The translations under genes were made by a program, and so were the position numbers. A stretch of DNA of 64,000 nucleotides from Gerris lacustris (taxonomy: Eukaryota; Arthropoda; Insecta; Hemiptera; Gerridae). Shown piece after piece: positions 47,390-57,999 of the stretch (positions within the stretch are counted from its first letter, which is position 1; the number at the start of each line of letters is the position of its first letter). Where the stretch lies: positions 60,583,633 through 60,647,632 of the forward strand of contig OX578280.1 of NCBI GenBank assembly GCA_951217055.1, written 5' to 3'. The notes under the pieces are model-generated. The model saw nothing but the letters and a program-made list of their open reading frames with translations. It had not been told where the DNA came from and made no database searches.

Positions 47390-47618
47390 GTGCTGGTTGT
47401 CAGGTGAGCGGTTTTTTGACGGTGTTCTCAAGTGAGTTGTCTATTCTAACCCTGACAGTAATCACGTGTGAACGTTGGTACACCATAACCTACGCTATAC
47501 ATATGAACAAACGACTCAAGCTGTCAACAGCTGTTAAAATCATGGCTCTTGGCTGGCTCTACGCTCTCACCATGGCTGCTCTTCCCCTCCTAGGTGTCTC
47601 TGGCTACTATAAAACCAG
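47390..47618 (+). CDS. Lgr1: LGR1 receptor, exon C: TM3 and TM4
   Basis: Third receptor exon, 229 bp, acceptor TTTGTCACAG and donor GTAAAA. It continues in frame from exon B as [20 protein letters not shown], then [17 protein letters not shown], and a TM4 segment beginning about [20 protein letters not shown] and ending GVSGYYKTR. The extracellular cysteine at the top of TM3 that bonds to loop 2 is present. The G-protein contact triplet is ERW, the form used by glycoprotein-hormone receptors instead of DRY. The exon ends in phase 2. TM5-TM7 and the C-tail are not in the remaining 16 kb as far as I can see, so they lie downstream. It is separated from exon B by a 32.5-kb intron made almost entirely of TEs. 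Confidence 0.92.
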
Positions 47619-47799
47619 GTAAAATTATGTATATGTATATATTTTTCCCCTCTTTGTATTTTTTTTTTTTGTATGTAGCTCAAGGGTCTTAATAATTTAT
47701 GTTTGTCTTAATAAAATCTTAGGGTCTACAATCAACTTTAAAACAATTTTAATCAATCTTAAGGAAATGGAATTTAGGATTTTATCTATATATATTTAG

Positions 47800-48180
47800 G
47801 TTTATTGCTCCCGAGCTTACCGAAGGTAACGGAAGCGTTCTGATCATTTTGAAGTATGCCATTTTCTTGTCTCAATTAACAATTTTCCTGAACAGAAATT
47901 ACATTCAGACATAAGGGAACATGTTTAGTCTCCTGTCTGCGTGTCGATTTATTGGTCCGCCAGTCAACAATTTTTTGAACCTCCAAATCTCGTCCAAATT
48001 AGCCCCCAGAAGGTCTTTTATTATTTCAACCTTCTCCATCTATTGCTCCCTCTTTCGCACGCGTAACAACTTTTTTTTATATATTTAAAAGTATCATAAC
48101 GATTTTCAAGAAGTTTGAATGGTAAGCCGCAGATGGTCCTCTATTAATTTAAACCTTCCCATTTAATATTGCGCCTATTT
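47800..48180 (+). repeat. Family J fragment
   Basis: GCTTACCGAAGGTAACGGAA, TTCAGACATAAGGGAACATG, CTGTCTGCGTGTCGATTTAT and TTTAAAAGTATCATAACGAT follow the family order. Confidence 0.55.
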
Positions 48181-48189
48181 AATATTACC

Positions 48190-49055
48190 ATGCTGAAAGT
48201 CGGAAAAACGCCCAATATCCAAATCAATTACACAATGTATATTCCCAATGGGGTCTACATAAGTTTTTACTAACATCGATAATTTTTAATCTATCTCATA
48301 TAACCATGAAATAGATTTAATCATGTCCATGGTCCATGAATGTCTCGTGAGAAATCTATGGGTCACACAAATTAGCAGACGCTTTTTGATTATGGATAAT
48401 TTTTAGGTAGGTAACTCAGTATATAACTATACGAGTACAACAAATTGGAAACAACATAGTATTTTATCAAGAAAAACGCAATCATTTTCGAGTTTGTTCG
48501 TTTATTATCTCTAACTTATTATGTTTTATTTAATTTTGCCATATTAGTAGTTATTTTTAGTGCTCTTGTTTTCTTCTTTCGTTTTCACTCTTTTTTTTTA
48601 TTATAAAATACGAAATGTTAACATTTTTAATTGGCCCAGTTCGCGAGAGTATAAGATGTAGAGAAGAATATAGGGTAGATTTTTAAAGCTTGATATAGTA
48701 AATGCGAACAAGAAAAAAACAATTATAGAATAGTTTTTAAACCTTGTTTCCCAAAAATAAAAGAATACAAATAAATTTTTTCATTATTAGAAATAGTATA
48801 TATTATATACATTTTGTAGTCCACTTGTTTATATTCTTATAAGGAATTCTGTTTGGTTTATATAAAATATCATTTTATAATATAAATTCTCATGTAAAGT
48901 ATTATCTGTGTTTACCCAGCTACCCTTTTACCTTAGAAAATCCGATTATATTCTTTTATATTCTTCATATAGCTCTATAAATTCATATCAAGATATAACC
49001 ACTTTCCTGAAACTTGTTTACTCACTTAAATAATTTGTTTTTTCTCTAGTATTGC
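48190..49055. other. Intronic DNA after exon C, nothing recognised
   Basis: Searched for a TM5-containing receptor exon, without success. AT-rich unique-looking sequence. Confidence 0.45.
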
Positions 49056-49059
49056 ATCG

Positions 49060-49575
49060 AAAACGATCTCGCCAACACCGAATCTAAACCGTGACATTGA
49101 TATGCCCCTGTGTAGGGACAGTAAGAGAAGAAAAATGTGATCAAGTAAAGAAGTGCAGATGCAGAAAAATTAAACCTATACCTAGGATACAAGTGTTAAC
49201 TAACCTGGGTGTCACACGTCAATTAATTTATTTCTTTGTTTACTTTTCGCTGTCATTCAATGTTTACCTCTTAATAAAAAATCACAAATTTGAAACCCGT
49301 CAAAATGAAGATTGTAAATACTATGGGATATGTCAAAACAAATAAAATAATTTGCGGATTTTTTCCGAACTAATTTTCCATAAAGCAAAATTTGCTGAAA
49401 ACTAATTAAATTCTGCTGAAAGATGGCTAAAAGTATTAAAATAATGCATTGTCATCGTGTTTTGAGCTATTCTAAAAGTTTCAAATGTTTAGCTACTCGG
49501 GAAGTTAGTTAAAATTTGTACTGGACAAACAAATAAACAAATAAGAAAACAAGCTAATAAAAACGTAGTAAAAAA
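49060..49575 (-). mobile_element. Helentron-like family F copy (partial)
   Basis: From GATCTCGCCAACACCGAATC to CAAGCTAATAAAAACGTAGT. The distal subterminal partner is missing. Immediately followed by foldback K, as at 53.35 kb. Confidence 0.7.
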
Positions 49576-49602
49576 TTAGCCAAGTCAAAAAAAAATAAAA
49601 AG

Positions 49603-50240
49603 TTGTGAGATCATAGAATTAGCCAAGTTTCCCACTGTCCGAGTAAGTTCTACCAGGTCTAATTTATCCAGTGCAAGTACATGATGTTTGTCTGTCCCTC
49701 TCTCTATTCTCTTTCCAAAATCACTCAACACGTTTAAATTTAAAAACATTTCCTGACTTATACACACCACAAACATAAATCAAATAATGAATAATTTTTT
49801 TTCATATCAGCGTCGCAGCAGAAAGATACAAATTTTTATACTACACTGCGTTTAATTTTAGCCTCTTTAGGGTGCGTTTTTGCCAAGTCAGAATATGTTT
49901 TTAAATTTAAAAGTTTTGAATGATTTTGGAAAGACAATAGAGAGAGGGACAGACAAACATCATGTACTTGCACTGGATAAATAAGACCTGGAAGAACTTA
50001 CTCAGACAGTGGGAGACTTGGTTAAACCTTTGGAGGCCGATTCTGTGACTTGGAAACCTCCCTTTTCATGTGGTTATATATCAAAAAGTTGTTATGAAGA
50101 TGCGCGCGCAACCTGTCAACGTGAATCTATAACTTTGTTTGTTGTTATTATGTGAGAAGAAAGTTGATATATTAGAATAAGTTGAATTTTTGATATATGT
50201 AAAAAAGTTACAGAATCGGCCTCATGCTCTCACAACTTTT
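49603..50240. repeat. Foldback family K, copy 1 (interrupted)
   Basis: The left arm (TTGTGAGATCATAG, GCCAAGTTTCCCACTGTCCG, GATGTTTGTCTGTCCCTC) is mirrored by the right arm at about 49880-50020 (GAGGGACAGACAAACATC, AGTGGGAGACTTGG). The terminal CTCACAACTTTTT reappears at about 50228, after a 192-bp insertion. Confidence 0.7.
50033..50224. mobile_element. 192-bp MITE inside foldback K
   Basis: Perfect 14-bp ends GAGGCCGATTCTGT and ACAGAATCGGCCTC, extending imperfectly. It separates parts of K that are continuous in the copy at 53.37-53.77 kb. The superfamily is not clear from the flanks. Confidence 0.7.
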
Positions 50241-50259
50241 TACGCGAGACTTGGCATAT

Positions 50260-51014
50260 TTTTTAGGGTCCATAGGCAAAACCAAGGACCCTTATATTTT
50301 CCTGCGTGTGTCTGTCCGTCCGTCCTCTCGCGTGCTCTCACGGCTACACCTTTCGTCCAATCACTTTGAAATTTGGCATGTATGTGTCTTGTACAGGCCC
50401 ACATATTTTAAAAATATAGTGACTTAAAAAAAATATTTTTCAAAAAAATTAGGGTAAAAAAACCTTTAAAATTTAACTTTTAATTTTGTAAAAAGGGTTA
50501 AAATTTGTTTTATTTTTTTTTCGACACCGTGAGGAGTATCATATATGAAAGGATACGTCGAGCTGATTACAAAAATATATAATTCTTTGGATATAACTTT
50601 GATAGGGCGAGCGTAGGCAAGTTTGAAGTGGGTGTGAAACGTGTCCCCACCCCCTCTATCTCGCTTATGTGAAGTGCAAAAAATCTGAAAAAATTCCTGA
50701 ACATTCTTCGACTAAAAGTAAAGATACCACTTTTTGGAAATTTCGAAAAAAATATTATTTTATTTTTTATTATCAAAATACGTTTTTTATAATTATGGTT
50801 CTTTTCGATGTATTTATATGGTTGTAGTCCGGTTCAGTGGCAAAAAAATACTTGTGAGTGTGATTTGATAATATCAGACCCTTAGAATGGTTCAAAGTAA
50901 GCTTTTTAGCATTTTAAAAAAAACACTGATTATACATTTTACAGTTAAACACTATATAGTGTGGCCTACGGACCCTCGCTGTGTGCTGACTAGCACACAC
51001 TTGACCTTTTTATT
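50260..51014 (+). mobile_element. Helentron-like family B, copy 3
   Basis: TTTTTTAGGGTCCATAGGCA at the left; GCCTACGGACCCT at 50964-50976; hairpin at 50981-50998; TTGACCTTTTTATTT after it. Confidence 0.87.
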
Positions 51015-51284
51015 TACGCTAGTGTTTGTGTTGGGATGTCACTTCTTTTTAAGTAAGTTATTTTTCGTTGCCCCAAACAATGTTTCATTTTTCTTTCTTT
51101 GTTCTTGTTAATCTTTCAATAGTTAGTTCCATTAGTCCGCCATTTGTTTGTTGCCACTTCCCATAAGCAGTGAAAGTTCACCCATTTAGTGAATCGAACC
51201 CACAAAGTCCTGTTTGACAAGCGAACGCGATATTAAAAGGAGCTGTTGTACAACCCCATATATTACCTCATGAATGAACTTTCA

Positions 51285-51541
51285 GGAACTTTTTTAGATT
51301 GATACTTTTCTTTTAAGAATACAGAAGGGAGTAACAATCTAAAGAAGGTGTACGGAATGTTCTTCTTTAGACTGTTACTCCCCTTATAAAAACAAAACTG
51401 TGATATTCCTTAATCCTAAAGTACATTGGACTAAACATCCCTTTCTCTTAATAGTTATTTAGACAAAGGAATGTATAAGTAGTTATGTTTATTTATGTTC
51501 TAGAAAAGAAAAACAGGGGAGTATCTATCTAAAGAAGTACC
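51285..51541. mobile_element. hAT-like MITE family D, copy d
   Basis: Ends GGAACTTTTTTAGATTGATA and GGTACTTCTTTAGATAGATA (read inward). 8-bp flanks AACTTTCA and AACTTTTA (7/8). Body as in copy b. Confidence 0.8.
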
Positions 51542-51669
51542 AACTTTTATAGCGATCTTAATTTGCATTTTGTTATTGATCTTCTCCAAACCAATCAAAT
51601 ATTAAAATCACTAATATTGTTAAAGATAATAAAAAGAAACATTGCGGCCTGGAACCGAACCATGGATCT

Positions 51670-51860
51670 AGCTTTGTTATAGCTTTTATGCTATAATGAA
51701 GCTGGATAACTGGAACTGAATCTCAGATCCAGCTTAACCAGTTTCATTAAAGCTTTTATGCTATAAAGAAGTTGGTTAGACAGGATCTGTGATTCAGCAT
51801 CCAGCTTATCCACCTTTATCATATCATAACTTTTATGCTATAATGAAGTAACTGAGCTAA
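51670..51860. repeat. ~62-bp tandem repeat, about 3 units
   Basis: AGCTTTTATGCTATAATGAA-like blocks at about 51680, 51741 and 51826, separated by GGATCT-AGATTCAGCTTAACCA-like spacers. Confidence 0.8.
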
Positions 51861-52197
51861 GACGAAGTTCGAACATCTGTAGCCATGGATTACCATCAAT
51901 TTAAAGCAATATTTTTTAAATTTTTCAAACAACAACTCTTATAATTTAAGGTAAAACTCACTTAAGTATGAATATAATAACAATTTCAACTGAGTGAAAG
52001 TGTTCTTAGTGAGAAACTCATGAAATAATATTATAATTCAATTGTTACAAAGTTAAGAAAGTTTTAAAGCTTAATTAAGTACTTAGGTAAATCTCTTAAT
52101 TGCCGAAAATACTTTAAGAATCGTTTTAGACTAATTTTGTTTAACGACTGGATAATTATCTTAAAAGTTTTGTATTTTATTGATAAAATTTAAATAA

Positions 52198-53347
52198 TAA
52201 ATTTCAAGATAAAAAGAACTTTTTATATACTACGTTTTTGAATTTTCTATTGAATCGTATGTAATGTTGATAATATAATTGTTATTGTTATATAATATAT
52301 AATGTTAGGGGGGAAAAAAAATAGTCCGAATTTATTTACTTCACATAAATGACAAACATCTAGAGTCTAGAGAGCTGATCTCAAACCTATAAAAGGACAA
52401 ATCTTTGTACAACGGATCTCCCCGACACCAAATCTAAAGCATGCCATCGATATATTTGAAATAATATAAATAATATAATCGATATATTTCCTGTTTTGCT
52501 GTCATTCAATGTGTATCTCTTATTTATAAAAATCGGTCCGAGACAACTCAGACAAACTTTCTCATATACGAGTTCATAATTATTTAGCCCAGTGTTTTCC
52601 ATTTATCAGTACGTTTGTAAATTTAATTATTATTGTGCATTTCATTAAAATTTATCATAAAAATAACTTCTCCCGGACGGGGAATCGAACCCGGGCTCTC
52701 TCCTCGGTCCGCGATTTAAGTTTTTTTCTCAGGAACTAGATTTTGCCCGGGAAAACGGCTTATAGATTCGTATTTAAATGGACTATATTTAGGAATTTTT
52801 TAATCAAAATCGTCGTAACCGTTTTCGAGAAATATTTTTTTTTCACGTTTTTTCAGAGTTTTTGGGGAGCAGCGCCCCTAAATTTGGAGCTAAAATTCAT
52901 TTCTCGATTTCGCCTCGGGGTATGATTTTTCTGAACATGTATGCCAAATTTCGTCAAAATCTGCCCAGTAGTTTAGGCTCCAGGCGTCTACACAAACGAC
53001 AGACGACAGACGACAGACAGACAGACATTTTTTAAAAACCACTGTTTTGGACTCAGGGGACCTCAAAACGTGTAAATCCATCAAAATCTCAAAATCGAAT
53101 TTTCGCGCTATCACAATACTTTCTCTTTATATGAGAAAGTAAAAATCATAAATTTGAAACCCGTCAAAATGAAGATTGCGGAAATATGGGACATGGCAAA
53201 ACAAATAAAACTTTTTGTGATGTATTGTCATCGTGTTCTGAGCTATGCTAAAAGTTTCAAATATCTAGCTAAGTTAGAAATCGATTGCCAGACTTGTACC
53301 GGACAAACAAACAAACAAGAAAGCAAGCTAATAAAAACGTAGTAAAA
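52198..53347 (-). mobile_element. Helentron-like family F split by a family C insertion
   Basis: Left part 52198-52533 matches 15660-15980 and right part 53141-53347 matches 15975-16281 (shortened). Between them lies a full family C element. The right end runs on into foldback K. Confidence 0.8.
52534..53140 (-). mobile_element. Helentron-like family C, complete, nested in family F
   Basis: On + it starts CGGTCCGAGACAACTCAGAC and ends ACTTTCTCTTTATATGAGAA, AGT, flanked by AAAAAT on both sides (52528-52533, 53141-53146). Read on the minus strand: T-run, ACTTTCTCATAT, core, tRNA-like block (GGGTTCGATTCCCCG at about 52679-52695), inverted GAGAAAGT, hairpin GTCTGAG-TTGT-CTCGGAC, T-run. Confidence 0.82.
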
Positions 53348-53365
53348 TAAGTCAAGTCTCGAGTA

Positions 53366-53770
53366 AAAAATTGTGAGATCACAGGTTTAGCCAAGTCTCC
53401 CCCTGTCCAAGTAAGTTCTACAAGGTCTAATTTATCCAGTACGAGTTAGTGATGTTGTTTGTCTGTCCCCCTCTCTATTTTCGGTCCCTCACACACTCGA
53501 ACATGTTTAAAAACATCTTAATATAAACCGTAGTAAAACTATAAATTAAATAACATCAAATTGTTTAACCAACCTTTTTGAGCTCTGTAATTGCTAAATC
53601 AGAAAACGTTTTTAAATTTAAACGTGTAGAGTGATTTGGGAAAGATAATGTTTGAGTTTGTGAGGGACAGACAAACAACATCCTTACTTGTTTTGGCTAA
53701 ATTAAACCTGTTAGAACTTACTTGGACAGTGGGAAACTTGGCTATACCTACAATCTCACAACTTTTTATT
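53366..53770. repeat. Foldback family K, copy 2
   Basis: Left arm TTGTGAGATCACAGGTTTAG ... GTTTGTCTGTCCCCCTCTCT; right arm GAGGGACAGACAAACAACAT ... CTACAATCTCACAACTTTTT. Centre near 53565. Confidence 0.8.
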
Positions 53771-54119
53771 TATTTATTCGTTAATATTATAAATAATTAA
53801 TAGTTTACAATTATATAATCAGAGTCTCTAAACAGCTCACGCAAACAAGATGGCACGATGGGCACTCATCGATAATGCATTTTTTTCCGCAAGACTTTTT
53901 TTACACAAGTGTTTTTATTGGGATATGATATTCAAGGTAAAGAAGTCTTCGTCTCAATTCGCGTGGTTTTGTATATTTCTGCAATTAAGAAAAAGGTGCC
54001 CTGCCTTGCAGGTGAAATATAAAAAGCATCGCTTGGCAAAAGTGTTTTACGATGTAATATGAGTTTCATCAATGTATAAGTAGTTTGAGAAATTTTAGTC
54101 ATTAAAAAAATATTTGCAA

Positions 54120-54419
54120 AATGATAATTTCAATAAATAATGAATTTCGATTACTTGAAACTGGTAATCGTATTGTTTTTCAGATAAATAATCAAATTCG
54201 TATTCTATAGTAACTTCAATTGACTAAATTACACTCATGAACAATTCCAACATTAGGAATTCAAATTGATACTATTTCGGGACGTCTAAATCAAGGACGT
54301 ATTTTTATTAATCGTCCCGGAATTATGTATGGTCATTCAGAATCAGAAATTAGTGAAAATCACAGCTTTATATCTTTTACATTGGGAACTGTGACTGCTT
54401 AATAATTTATTCAATGATA
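54120..54419 (+). pseudogene. Nuclear copy of mitochondrial cox2 (3' end)
   Basis: Under the invertebrate mitochondrial code (TGA=Trp, ATA=Met) it reads NEFRLLETGNRIVFQINNQI, RIL, then after a small frameshift VTSID, then after another LHSWTIPTLGIQIDTISGRL, NQGRIFINRPGIMYGHSESE, ISENHSFMSFTLGTVTA and FIQW. This follows cytochrome c oxidase subunit II from the E-F-R-L-L block to the C-terminus. The copper-site motif C-S-E-I-C has become S-E-S-E-I-S, losing both cysteines, and two frameshifts plus extra TAA codons break the frame. A mitochondrial transfer (NUMT) that has decayed explains this better than a real gene. It continues directly into a tRNA-Lys-like sequence, the standard insect gene order. 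Confidence 0.87.
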
Positions 54420-54426
54420 AATAATT

Positions 54427-54494
54427 CATTGGTAGATATTAAAGCAATTGTTCTCTTAAACCAATTGATTTTAATTAAAAAATACTCTTAATGG
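54427..54494 (+). pseudogene. Nuclear copy of mitochondrial trnK
   Basis: CATTGGT at the start and CTTAATG at the end form the acceptor pairing. The anticodon region TTGTTCTCTTAAACCAA has the CTT anticodon typical of insect mitochondrial tRNA-Lys. Its position right after the cox2 remnant is the ancestral arthropod order. The following AATGTCAAAC resembles a trnD anticodon loop, but I do not call it. Confidence 0.72.
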
Positions 54495-54729
54495 AAATAA
54501 AATGTCAAACAAATCGACAATACACAAAAACGTAACTTTTCTCTTGCGATAATCATTAACACACATTTTATCTCTTTATAACTCTGATGCTAGCCAAATA
54601 AATTTGAAAACTTTCTGATGTTGCAGTTTAATGCATTTATAGACTTTCGTGGTAGAAAGCATCCCGAAGTTCTTGTTCTTTTCATGGTGATTGCGTGTAA
54701 AGGAATTTAGGTTTTGCGAAAGGTGTGTA

Positions 54730-55500
54730 CTGTAAAATCCTACTTTATACTCCGTGGGGTATACGTTTCTTCTTGATGCAGGTTTTGCACAAGTATGTAG
54801 AATCCTACTCTATACTCCTTGGGGGTATTCGTTACTTTTAATGTATAGGTTTTGCTCAAGGTGCTCAAGAGTAGAATTCTAATCTATACATCTTGGGTTT
54901 TAAATTTATTCTTGTAGGATTTGCGCAAGGTGTAATAGAGTATAATTCTACACTGTACATCTTGGGTTTTAGTTTCTTCTTGATATAGGTTTTACGCAAG
55001 ATAATAGAGTAGACTTCTACACTGTACATCTTGGGTTTTAGTTTCTTCTTGATATAGGTTTTACGCAAGATGTAATAGAGTAGACTTCTACACTGTACAT
55101 CTTGGGTTTTGAGTTTCTTCTTGATGTAGGATTTGCGCAAGGTATAATAGAGTAGACTTCTACACTGTATTATACTGTATATCATGGGTTATAGTTTCTT
55201 CTTGATGTACGGTTTTACGCAAGATGTAATAGAGTAGACTTCTACACTGAACACCTTGGGTTTCTCTTGATGTAATTTTTGCGTAAGATGTAATAGAGTA
55301 GACTTCTACTCTGTACATCTTGGGTTTTGAGATCATCTTGATGTAGGATTTGCGCAAGGTATAATAGAGTAGACTTCTACACTGTATAATACTGTATATC
55401 TTGGGTTATAGTTTCTTCTTGATATAGGTTTTACGCAAGATGTAATAGAGTAGACTTCTACACTATATACCTTGAGTTTTTGAGTTTCTTCATGATGTAG
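54730..55500. repeat. ~71-bp tandem array, about 10 units
   Basis: Core unit: AATAGAGTAGACTTCTACAC, TGTACATCTTGGGTTTTAGT, TTCTTCTTGATATAGGTTTT, ACGCAAGATGT. A longer variant (CACTGTAT-ATACTGTATATC) occurs at about 55160 and 55377, 215 bp apart, suggesting a three-unit higher-order period. The leftmost units are the most diverged. Confidence 0.95.
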
Positions 55501-55836
55501 ATTGTGCAAATTTTGACCTTTTGCTACCAAAGTCTCAATACTAAAAGTATTTCCAAGGGTTTTATGATGCACTTGATTCGTCACTTATAAATTAACTGCA
55601 CTTGATCAGATCATTTAGATTATCCCATCAACTCTAACTAACCGTATACTCCCTGTCCTGCTGTCGGAAGCGTAATTTTAGGACCTTCACCTATCGAAAC
55701 GCTGTCACCTCCAAAATACCTAGAAGTTTACAATGTTTACAATCGCATAGCTCTATAAACCTAAATAAATTATTATTGTTGAAAATTATAATTGATTGTT
55801 ACTACGTATATAGTAGTAAGGTTTATTCATTTTTTA

Positions 55837-55935
55837 ATGGATTCTCAGTCTGTAATAATTGATTTATGGTGGTTTCTAATTTTATCAGCACTTACTACGG
55901 CGGTGTTTTGTCTTTATCAAATTTTAACTAAGTAA
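55837..55935 (+). other. Short ORF with one predicted membrane segment (32 aa)
   Basis: ATG to TAA encodes 32 residues: a short polar start (MDSQS), a hydrophobic stretch (about VIIDLWWFLILSALTTAVFC) and the tail LYQILTK. The shape is that of a single-pass membrane micropeptide, but I recognise no family. The ATG context is TTTTTAATGG. Such a frame can occur by chance in AT-rich DNA, so there is no claim that it is expressed. Confidence 0.2.
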
Positions 55936-56452
55936 CCAAAAATGTCTTAGCAACACGCATTCGCGTTGAATCCAACAAAACATTTTCACGAGATGAATTG
56001 AAAGCCCAGTGAGAGAACTACATTCTCTGATTGAAATTAGATTTTCTCCATCTTGATTCTTAGCTGAATGTTTCGAGGTGACTATTGTCTCTTGAATTTT
56101 GTCCCCTTAATTTCAAATCTCGTTCCTTATTTCTGACTTTGTCAGTCTGCTTCATTCGTCAACTTTCTCCTTAAAGAGAAAATTCCGTTCTTTTGAAATT
56201 TAATAATGGAATTACATGAAAGCAGACATAAATAGATTTTCATCATGGAAACTCCCTCTGATTGAATTATAAGTACCAATTTTAATTTTCCACTCTTAAA
56301 TAGATTTTATATTTAATACTTTGAATGCTATTATTTTATTTGAAAGCTATTACTTTCTGAATGTCGTTGATTGTGACTTATTAAATTTTCGAGTTTAAAA
56401 CAAAATTTCTCTGACAGAATATAAATAGGAATTTGACTTAAGTGTTATTTAC

Positions 56453-56680
56453 GGCACTTCTTTAGATCGTTTCTCCCCTTATAAAGAAAACAGAGGGGAG
56501 TAACAATCTAAAGAAGGTGTACTGAATGTTCTTCATAGACTTTTACTCCCCTAAAAACTAAAGTGTGATATTCCTTTGTCCCAAAGTACATTGGATTAAA
56601 CATCCCTTTGTCTTAATAGTTATCTGGTCTGTCATTTATATTCTAAAAAACATTGGGGAGTAACAATCTAAAAAAGTACC
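56453..56680. mobile_element. hAT-like MITE family D, copy e
   Basis: Ends GGCACTTCTTTAGATCGTTT and, inward from the right, GGTACTTTTTTAGATTGTTA. 8-bp flanks TTATTTAC and TTGTTTAC (7/8). Confidence 0.83.
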
Positions 56681-56960
56681 TTGTTTACTGTACTTGAGCT
56701 AATAATTCTCCCCCAAAACTGATAAGATCTAATACTACGATAAGATCCCTACGTTTTAGTTTTTTTACAAATGTACCTATAATTTTATTTTTCGAAAAAT
56801 AATTTTTTTTCCATGATAAATTTATACTTTTTGTCCCGCTCTCGATTTCGTCGTGGGTTATAGTTTGACTGAATGAGAATATGAAATCGGTTCTCTAGTT
56901 TTTTTTGCTTAACTGGTGATTCCCATTCAATTTATCAACTTTTATTTAAAATATTCTAAA

Positions 56961-57088
56961 AGGCCCCCATACCCCATACACGGTCAAAATGTTTGCGTAA
57001 CATTTTGACCGTGTATGGCCTGAATTTGCCCGACATCAGGTTTGTGCAAACATGTTTGCGCAAAATATTTGATCGTGTATGGGGGCCT
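56961..57088. mobile_element. PIF/Harbinger-type MITE, copy 2 (128 bp)
   Basis: AGGCCCCCATACCCCATACA at the left and GATCGTGTATGGGGGCCT at the right. Shares internal TGTTTGCGCAAA with the 45.4-kb copy. Flanking trinucleotides no longer match. Confidence 0.75.
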
Positions 57089-57358
57089 TACAAGTAACAT
57101 CTATATAAAAGTTTTTGTTTATTGAATAATCATCTTTATCAAGTTAATAAAGCTAAAGTTGGATTTATTTAAAGTGATAAATATTTTTATATTCAAATCT
57201 ATTTGACAAGGCAAACAACTTTTTAAAAAATATTTATTTCGTATATATATTTAACTGTTATTATTAAATTTTTCTAATAATGTGTTAAGATTTTCTCTTG
57301 AATATAAGTTGACATTATTCTTTTAACTTCTTTTATTTTTATTGTGATTTCCTCTCCA

Positions 57359-57360
<2 letters not shown>

Positions 57361-57389
<29 letters not shown>

Positions 57390-57390
57390 G
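57361..57390. repeat. Poly-T tract
   Basis: Run of about 29 T within AT-rich DNA with no other feature nearby. Confidence 0.9.
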
Positions 57391-57999
57391 TCCAAAGTTA
57401 TTTAGTAAAGAATTATGAGAACAAATCCATTGTCGGTGTTTCTTAAAGTATTAAAGCTGTTGTTTTACGAGACATGTTTTAGAATGAATGATAAAAGAAA
57501 TCCCTTAACCTAATATTTTTACAGACGGTTAATGGAATGGGTGTTATTTTTACCAGCAATCACCGGTTTCCTCTCTTTTAAGCTTGACTTCTTCTCCTTG
57601 TTATTTATTTAATGAAGGAAAAACCGACTCGATATTTGACGCTAAAGCGGAAAAATGGAAATCAATAAATTTTTAATCATAATTCCTTTCCTTTCTTTCT
57701 TCTGATGTATTATGTATTTATTTGTAGCGATAAAACATCCATATTTATGTAAATTTAAAGCTTTTAACAGAGTAAGTTTTTCCTTAAAGGAAAGATTTTA
57801 AGAATAACATTTTTTTAGGTAAAACGAAATTATTAATGCATACTTTTTTTATAGTGCTTTGTGTCTTTGTGTTTACTGTCTCGAGATTCAGCTTTAAATC
57901 ATGAGGTCATATTTGATGCTCTTCTGTTTTAATAGACAAATTAAATAAACGTAACTTATTGACAAATTAAATAAACTTTAGTAACTTATTGACAAATTA

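Noticed and set aside
52672..52750. A functional tRNA gene at the GGGTTCGATTCCCCG motif
   Set aside because: It belongs to the repeated family C block, has no convincing acceptor or anticodon stems, and recurs in decayed form at other copies.
54495..54530. Continuation of the mitochondrial insert into trnD
   Set aside because: Only the AATGTCAAAC anticodon-loop-like string matches; no cloverleaf pairing seen.
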